A DNA stretch of 32,033 bases from Actinotalea sp. C106 (lineage in GTDB: Bacteria > Actinomycetota > Actinomycetes > Actinomycetales > Cellulomonadaceae), in contig NZ_JALPKN010000006.1 in NCBI RefSeq assembly GCF_023630195.1, positions 1 to 32,033 of the forward strand, in the 5' to 3' direction. Made by a program: the position numbers and the translations under genes. How positions within the stretch are numbered: position 1 is the first letter of the stretch; the number at the start of each line of letters is the position of its first letter. The notes under the pieces are model-generated. The model searched no databases. It had not been told where the DNA came from and saw only the letters and a program-made list of their open reading frames with translations. Shown piece by piece: positions 27,376 to 32,033 of the stretch.

Positions 27376-27405
27376 GGGCTCCGGAGCCCTCGAATCGATT
27401 CGAGG
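27376..27405. promoter_or_regulatory. Two abutting palindromes between the divergent ThuA-like and xylanase genes (LacI-type operator)
   Basis: GGGCTCCGGAGCCC (27376-27389) is a perfect 14-bp palindrome and CCTCGAATCGATTCGAGG (27388-27405) a perfect 18-bp palindrome sharing two bases with it. A central CG inside an AT-containing palindrome, as in AATCGATT, is typical of LacI-family sugar repressor sites. No LacI gene is in the window. Confidence 0.65.
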
Positions 27406-27444
27406 AACGTGGCATCATGGTCGGCACTCGACGAGGAGGACACC

Positions 27445-28719
27445 ATGCGCCCACCGGTCACCGTCAGCCCGGACCCGTCCCTGAGCCACCGCACCCTGCG
27501 CAGCACCGTCACGGTGCTGGGTCCCGACGGCCGGCCGCTGCCGCGGACCGAGGTCACGGTCGCCCAGCGTCGTCACGCCTTCGGGTTCGGCAACATCGGC
27601 TTCGACCTCGTGGACCTCGCGAACGGCGGCTCGGCGCCGGGTGGGGCGCCGGCCCAGGACGCGGCACGGACCGAGCAGCTCGAGCACCTCGCCGAGCTCT
27701 GGCTCGACGTGTTCAGCACCGCGACCCTGCCCTTCTACTGGGGCACCTTCGAGCCGGTGCGGGGCCGGCCCGCCACCGACCGCCTGCTGCGCGCGGCGCA
27801 GTGGTTCGTCGACCGCGGGGTCGAGGTCAAGGGCCACCCGTTGCTGTGGCACACCGTCACGGCGCCCTGGCTCCTCGAGCTGAGCACCGGCGAGGTCGAG
27901 CAGGTGCAGCGCGAGCGGATCCGGCGCGAGGTCACGGACTTCGCCGGCCTGATCGACACCTGGGACGCGATCAACGAGGCCGTGATCATGCCGGTCTTCG
28001 ACAAGGAGGACAACGGCATCACCCGCCTGTGCCGCGAGAAGGGACGCATCGCGACTGTCCGGCTGGCTTTCGAGGAGGCCCGCGCCGCCAACCCCGACGC
28101 GACCCTCCTGCTCAACGACTTCGACCTGTCGACCGCCTACGAGTGCCTCCTCGAAGGAGTCCTCGAGGCGGGGGTGCAGGTCGACGTCCTGGGCCTGCAG
28201 AGCCACATGCACCAGGGCTACTGGGGCGAGGAGAAGACCCTCGCGATCCTCGACCGGTTCTCGCGGTACGGCCTGCCCCTGCACCTCACCGAGTCCACCC
28301 TGCTGTCCGGTGAGCTGATGCCCCCCGAGATCGAGGACCTCAACGACCACCAGGTCGACCACTGGCCCTCGACCCCGGCCGGCGAGGAGCGCCAGGCGCA
28401 GGAGATCGAGCGGCACTACCGCACCCTGCTCTCCCACCCGCAGGTCGAGTCCATCACCTACTGGGGCATCACCGACGACGGCGCCTGGCTGGGCGCCCCG
28501 GCGGGCCTCGTGCGTCAGGACGGCACCCCCAAGCCCGCCTACGAGGTGCTGCGCCGGCTCATCAAGGGCGAGTGGTGGCTCTCCCCCACCCCGATGCGCA
28601 CCGACGACGACGGCCGGGTCGCCGTGAGCGGGTGGCGCGGGGACTACGAGGTCAGCGCCCGCGGTGGGTCCACGACCCTCGTGCTCGACGGGGAGCCGCA
28701 GCAGGTGCAGCTGCCCTGA
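27445..28719 (+). CDS. GH10-like endo-1,4-beta-xylanase, apparently cytoplasmic
   Basis: 424 residues. A beta-sandwich-like N-terminus (about 1-60) is followed by a GH10-type barrel: FYWGTFEP, VKGHPLLWHTVTAPWL, acid/base Glu178 in WDAINEAV, LLLNDFDLST, LGLQSHMHQGYW, nucleophile Glu283 in LHLTEST and ITYWGITDDGAWL. The nucleophile motif differs from the usual TELD. A short beta domain ends the protein. No signal peptide is present, so it probably acts on imported oligosaccharides rather than on polymeric xylan. GAGGAGG ends about 5 bases before ATG 27445. It is likely repressed through the palindromes upstream, together with the divergent ThuA-like gene. Confidence 0.87.
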   Translation: MRPPVTVSPDPSLSHRTLRSTVTVLGPDGRPLPRTEVTVAQRRHAFGFGNIGFDLVDLANGGSAPGGAPAQDAARTEQLEHLAELWLDVFSTATLPFYWGTFEPVRGRPATDRLLRAAQWFVDRGVEVKGHPLLWHTVTAPWLLELSTGEVEQVQRERIRREVTDFAGLIDTWDAINEAVIMPVFDKEDNGITRLCREKGRIATVRLAFEEARAANPDATLLLNDFDLSTAYECLLEGVLEAGVQVDVLGLQSHMHQGYWGEEKTLAILDRFSRYGLPLHLTESTLLSGELMPPEIEDLNDHQVDHWPSTPAGEERQAQEIERHYRTLLSHPQVESITYWGITDDGAWLGAPAGLVRQDGTPKPAYEVLRRLIKGEWWLSPTPMRTDDDGRVAVSGWRGDYEVSARGGSTTLVLDGEPQQVQLP

Positions 28720-28750
28720 GCACCGCGCGTCGGGGCGAGCACGCTCAGGG
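28714..28750. terminator. Bidirectional terminator between xylanase and response-regulator genes
   Basis: CCCTGAGC (28714-28721) and GCTCAGGG (28743-28750) form an 8-bp stem with a 21-nt loop and overlap both convergent stop codons. Confidence 0.5.
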
Positions 28751-29404
28751 AGCGAGCAGACCCAGGTGCAGGGCACGCAGCACAGCGCGCGTCCGATCCC
28801 GGGTGTCCAGCTTGAGCAGCACGCTCGAGACGTAGTTCTTCACGGTCCCCTCGGCGAGGAAGAGCGCCTCGGCGATCTCCCGGTTGCTGTACCCCCCGGC
28901 CATCATCCGCAGCACGTCCACCTCGCGATCGGTGAGGGGCTGCACCAGCCCGGGCGAGCCGTCGTCGGGAGCCGTGGGGGCCTCGCCGCGACCGACTGCT
29001 CGCAGGAGCCGGTCGGTCACCGCGGGTTGGATGAGCGTCCCGCCCGCCGCGAGGTGCCGGATCGCGCCGACGAGCTGGTCGAGGGTCACGTCCTTGAGCA
29101 GGTAGCCCCGGGCGCCGGCGCGCAGGGCCCGCAGCGTGAGCTCGTCGTCGTCGAAGGTGGTCAGGACGAGCACGGGAAGGTCCGCGCCCCGGTCACGGAG
29201 GGCCTCGAGGGTGCCGATCCCGTCCAGTCCAGGCATCCGCAGGTCCAGGAGCAGGACGTCCGGGGCGTGATCGGCGACCAGGACCAGCGCAGCGTCCCCG
29301 TCCCCGGCCTCGGCGACGACCTCGACCTCCTCCGCGAGCTCGAGGAGGCTCCGGATCCCCTGGCGGACCAGCGTCTGGTCGTCGACGAGCCCGACGCGGA
29401 TCAT
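28745..29404 (-). CDS. NarL/LuxR-type response regulator
   Basis: 219 residues. The receiver domain has VGLVDDQ, phospho-acceptor Asp54 in LLLDLRMPG, the switch Thr in VLTTFDDD and the Lys in GYLLKD. The C-terminal LuxR helix-turn-helix reads PLTDREVDVLRMMAGGYSNREIAEALFLAEGTVKNYVSSVL. The ATG overlaps the stop of the histidine-kinase gene by four bases, so the two form a cognate pair. Given the divergent ABC exporter next door, its likely target is that operon. Confidence 0.94.
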   Translation of the reverse strand: MIRVGLVDDQTLVRQGIRSLLELAEEVEVVAEAGDGDAALVLVADHAPDVLLLDLRMPGLDGIGTLEALRDRGADLPVLVLTTFDDDELTLRALRAGARGYLLKDVTLDQLVGAIRHLAAGGTLIQPAVTDRLLRAVGRGEAPTAPDDGSPGLVQPLTDREVDVLRMMAGGYSNREIAEALFLAEGTVKNYVSSVLLKLDTRDRTRAVLRALHLGLLAP

Positions 29405-30525
29405 GCGGCCGGCACCACGGCGCTGACCCGGAAGCCCTGGTCGCCGGTGAAGACGACCCGGCCGCCGAGGCCCTCGATCCGCTCGGTGAGGCCGCGCAGC
29501 CCGTGCCCGAGACGTATCGGGTGGGCCCCGAGCCCGTCGTCCCAGGCCGTCAGTAGCGTGCTGCCCTGGTCGTCCTGCCCGACCTCGATCCACAGGTGGG
29601 TGGCCTCGGCGTGACGGATCGCGTTGGTGACGACCTCCTGGGCGCACCGCAGCAGAATGGTCGTGGTCTCGTCGTCGAGGGTGGGCGGGCTCTCGACCGA
29701 GAGGTGGACGGTCGGTTCGTGCAGATCGGCGACCAGGGCCTCGAGGGCTGCCGTCAGATCAGGGGTGCGGCGCCGGAGCTCACCCACGGTCGTGCGCACG
29801 TCGGCGAGCAGCTCGCGGGCGATGCGGCTGGCACGAGTCACGTGCTCCCTCGCGGGCGGGGTGCTGTGGTGGCTCGCGACCTCCAGCTCGAGGGTCAGGG
29901 CCGTCAGCTGATGGCCGAGAAGGTCGTGCAGGTCCCGGGAGATCCGCAGACGCTCGGCGGCGCGGGAGGACTCCTCGAGCAGCGCCGTCGCCGCCCGCAG
30001 CTCGACGTGCGCCTCGGCCAGCTCGCGTCGGGACCTCTCCTCGCGCTGGAAGGCCAGCACGCTGAGCACGCTCGCACTCTGCAGCAGGAGGTAGAGGCCC
30101 GCCGAGAGCAGCACCTCGAGGAGCCCGGCAGGTCCTGTCGCGACGGCGACCCCCACCACCGCGGTGTTGAGGGCGACCACGCCGATGGTCTCCCGCCTGG
30201 TCAGCACGTAGCAGCTGAAGGCCGAGGTGAAGACGAGCACGATCGGCAGGAACCCGGCCCGGGGAGCAAGGAGCACCGCGGCCGCGCCGAGGACCACCTG
30301 CACGCCGAAGATCGCCCGCGCGCGCGTCCGGTGCAGCCCTCCCTCGAACCAGGTGCCCGTCACCAGGGCGGCGAGGAACCCGCCGAAGACCACGAACCAC
30401 AGCGCCGGAGGTCCCACGGTGACCTCGCTGCCCTGCGCCACGAGCACGACCACGGGAACGCCCACGGCCGCGCAGATCGCCGTGCCGAGGACGCCCGACC
30501 AGATCTCCGCGTCGAACCGCGCCAT
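29401..30525 (-). CDS. Sensor histidine kinase (HisKA_3 family)
   Basis: 374 residues. Five or six membrane helices within about residues 10-158 have almost no extracytoplasmic loops. A coiled linker (REERSRRELAEAHVEL) follows, then the phospho-acceptor His200 in RLRISRDLHDLLGHQLTAL, and a HATPase_c domain with QEVVTNAIRHAEA, AWDDGLG and GHGLRGLTERIEGLGG. Intramembrane sensors of this design often respond to membrane or cell-wall antibiotics. ATG 30525 has GGAG directly adjacent, so no properly spaced RBS; TAGGGT ending 6 nt upstream suggests a leaderless transcript. Confidence 0.92.
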   Translation of the reverse strand: MARFDAEIWSGVLGTAICAAVGVPVVVLVAQGSEVTVGPPALWFVVFGGFLAALVTGTWFEGGLHRTRARAIFGVQVVLGAAAVLLAPRAGFLPIVLVFTSAFSCYVLTRRETIGVVALNTAVVGVAVATGPAGLLEVLLSAGLYLLLQSASVLSVLAFQREERSRRELAEAHVELRAATALLEESSRAAERLRISRDLHDLLGHQLTALTLELEVASHHSTPPAREHVTRASRIARELLADVRTTVGELRRRTPDLTAALEALVADLHEPTVHLSVESPPTLDDETTTILLRCAQEVVTNAIRHAEATHLWIEVGQDDQGSTLLTAWDDGLGAHPIRLGHGLRGLTERIEGLGGRVVFTGDQGFRVSAVVPAA

Positions 30526-30531
30526 CTCCGC

Positions 30532-30537
30532 ACCCTA
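30532..30537 (-). promoter_or_regulatory. Candidate leaderless -10 of the histidine-kinase gene
   Basis: TAGGGT on the minus strand, followed by 6 nt and then the ATG. The geometry is the same as at the ArsR gene. Confidence 0.45.
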
Positions 30538-30595
30538 TGGCGCAAGCACCAGCCCGCGGCCCTGCCAGAAGTCATGCCTGGGTGAGGTGACCCCC

Positions 30596-30630
30596 GGCAC
30601 CTGTGGTGCCCTCCCGCGCACTCCTAGCGT
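30596..30630 (+). promoter_or_regulatory. Inverted repeat and -10 in front of the ABC transporter operon
   Basis: GGCACC (30596-30601), TGT, GGTGCC (30605-30610) is a perfect inverted repeat 14 bases before TAGCGT (30625-30630), a plausible -10. The repeat covers the -35 zone and is a candidate site for the response regulator encoded next door. Confidence 0.45.
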
Positions 30631-30653
30631 CGATCAGGAGCGAAGGAGGGCAC

Positions 30654-31580
30654 GTGTCCGCGATCGAGATGCACGACCTGCACAAGACCTACCGGTCCAC
30701 GGTGGCCGTGGCCGGGGTGAGCCTGACGGTGCCCGAGGGCTCGATCATGGGGCTGGTCGGGCGCAACGGCGCCGGCAAGACCACCGCGGTCGAAATCACC
30801 GCGGGCCTGCGCACGCCCGACCGCGGGAGCGTCAGCGTGCTCGGCCTGGACCCACGGCGGGACCGCCGTGCGGTGCGGCAGCTGCTCGGCGTGCAGCTCC
30901 AGGAGAGCGAGCTGCACAGCGCCCTCACCGCCCTCGAGCTCGTGAAGCTCTACCGCAGCTTCTACCGGTCGGGCCTCGACCCGGCGCAGGCCCTCGAGGC
31001 CGTCGGGCTGGGACGCAGCGCGAGGACGCGGTTCGAGAACCTCTCGGGGGGTCAGCAGCAACGGCTGTCGATCGCCCTCGCCATCATCGGCCGCCCCCGG
31101 GTGGTGATCCTCGACGAGCTCACCACGGGGCTGGACCCCGAGGCGCGCCGCGAGGTGTGGGGCCTGGTCGAGGCTCTCCGGGCCGACGGGGTCACGGTGC
31201 TCCTGGTGAGCCACCACATGGACGAGGTCGAGCGGCTCTGCGACCAGGTGACCCTGCTCGACGCCGGGCGGGTGGTCTCGACCGGCAGCCCGGCCGAGAC
31301 CGTGGCCCGGGCCGCGCTCCCGCAACGGGTGCGCTTCGACGCCGATCGGGCTGTCGACGCCGACCTGCTGCGCACCCTGCCCGAGGTCGAGGGGGTCGAG
31401 GTACGTGGCGACGCGGTGGTCGTGCACGGCAGGGGTGAGCTCGAGCGGGCGGTCAGCACCGCGCTGACCAGGCACGGGGTGGTCGCCACCGGCACCAGCG
31501 TCGAACGCCCCACCCTCGAGGACGCCTTCCTCGCACTGACCGGTGGCCCGTCCGGGCCGGAGACGGAGGAGGAACGATGA
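30654..31580 (+). CDS. ABC transporter ATP-binding protein (ABC-2 exporter type)
   Basis: 308 residues. Walker A is GRNGAGKT, the Q-loop lies in LLGVQLQESEL, the signature is LSGGQQQRLSIAL, Walker B is VVILDELTTGLDPEARREV and the switch His is in LLVSHHMDEVERL. Walker B ends in DEL rather than the usual DEP. A C-terminal extension of about 80 residues resembles the DrrA-type subfamily. GTG 30654 follows AAGGAGGG with 3 bases between. The stop overlaps the permease ATG. It likely powers export of a drug, peptide or lipid; the substrate is unknown. Confidence 0.94.
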   Translation: MSAIEMHDLHKTYRSTVAVAGVSLTVPEGSIMGLVGRNGAGKTTAVEITAGLRTPDRGSVSVLGLDPRRDRRAVRQLLGVQLQESELHSALTALELVKLYRSFYRSGLDPAQALEAVGLGRSARTRFENLSGGQQQRLSIALAIIGRPRVVILDELTTGLDPEARREVWGLVEALRADGVTVLLVSHHMDEVERLCDQVTLLDAGRVVSTGSPAETVARAALPQRVRFDADRAVDADLLRTLPEVEGVEVRGDAVVVHGRGELERAVSTALTRHGVVATGTSVERPTLEDAFLALTGGPSGPETEEER

Positions 31581-32033
31581 GCGCTGCGACCGAGACCGCC
31601 CCCCGTGCACCTGGGCTGCGGGCCTGGGTGACACTGACCGGTGCCGAGGTGCGCATGGTCGTGCGCGACACGGCCGGGCTCCTCATCCCCGTCGGGCTGC
31701 CCCTGCTGATCCTCGTGATGAACGCCCTGGGCGACACCGACCAGGTGATCCCCGGGGCCGGGGGCCGGACGGTGCTCGACCTCTACGTGCTGCCCCTGGT
31801 GCTGACCGTGGTCATCGCGACGATCGGGGTGGTGAACATGCCGAGCTTCCTGGCGTACTACCGGCGCACCGGGGTGCTGCGCCGCCTCGCGGTGACCCCG
31901 GCCCACCCGGCGATGGTGCTGGCCGCCCAGGTGCTGACCAGCCTCCTCCAGGCGGCGGTCGGCGTCGGGCTCGCGCTGACGGTCGCCGTGGTGGGCTTCG
32001 GGGCGCACCTCCCGGCCCGCCTCGGGCTCGCCA
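31577..32033 (+). CDS. ABC-2 type permease (3' end outside window)
   Basis: The frame opens with ATG 31577 overlapping the ATPase stop (ATGA) and runs to the end of the window without a stop, giving 152 codons. GGAGGA lies 5-10 bases upstream. Helices visible: GLLIPVGLPLLILVMNAL, LDLYVLPLVLTVVIATIGVV and MVLAAQVLTSLLQAAVGVGLAL. The segment YYRRTGVLRRLAVTPAHP between helices is characteristic of ABC-2 drug/antibiotic exporter permeases. The C-terminal helices lie beyond the window. Confidence 0.92.
   Translation, partial: MSAATETAPRAPGLRAWVTLTGAEVRMVVRDTAGLLIPVGLPLLILVMNALGDTDQVIPGAGGRTVLDLYVLPLVLTVVIATIGVVNMPSFLAYYRRTGVLRRLAVTPAHPAMVLAAQVLTSLLQAAVGVGLALTVAVVGFGAHLPARLGLA

Overview
This is the replication-origin neighbourhood of a high-GC actinobacterial chromosome. 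The order khpB-yidC-yidD-rnpA-rpmH | dnaA-oriC-dnaN-gnd-recF-dciA-gyrB-gyrA-DUF3566 is the conserved actinobacterial origin block. Heavy GTG start use, four-base start/stop overlaps, strong G/C bias at third codon positions and the protein sequences fit an actinomycete of the order Micrococcales, perhaps near Intrasporangiaceae/Dermatophilaceae. The family-level guess is inference.

Left edge (1-5888, + strand): the 3' end of a membrane protein with a discoidin-like domain, probably the pseudokinase-type protein that follows murJ in related genomes; then trxB-trxA behind a sequence that fits a SigR/SigH oxidative-stress promoter; then a CmtR-like ArsR repressor coupled to a Cys-tailed cation transporter; then a coupled pair encoding a PLP aminotransferase and a D-Ala-D-Ala-ligase-like ATP-grasp enzyme.

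Left side of the origin (5907-13194, - strand): parB, parA and rsmG, then a gene-free stretch of about 1.1 kb carrying four parS sites (a fifth lies inside parA), then khpB, yidC, yidD, rnpA and rpmH. Right side (13687-25608, + strand): dnaA, a 466-bp oriC with oppositely oriented DnaA-box groups and an AT-rich tract, then dnaN, gnd, recF, dciA, gyrB, gyrA and a DUF3566 membrane protein. Origin melting (DnaA), clamp (DnaN), helicase loading (DciA), supercoiling (gyrase), origin segregation (ParABS) and membrane insertion (YidC/YidD) are therefore all encoded around the same site.

Right edge (25674-32033): tRNA-Ile(GAT), a 39-residue DLW-39 family miniprotein, tRNA-Ala(TGC), a small unknown membrane protein, a divergent ThuA-like / GH10-like xylanase pair with two abutting palindromes and a 15-codon upstream ORF coupled to the ThuA gene, and a two-component system divergent from an ABC-2 exporter whose permease is cut by the window end.

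I found no insertion sequence, prophage, CRISPR array or defence island. The less routine observations are regulatory: asymmetric parS sites that are all the same variant, a recurrent -10-like hexamer placed exactly 6 nt before start codons (leaderless transcripts), an operator spanning a start codon, and the palindromes of the xylanase locus.
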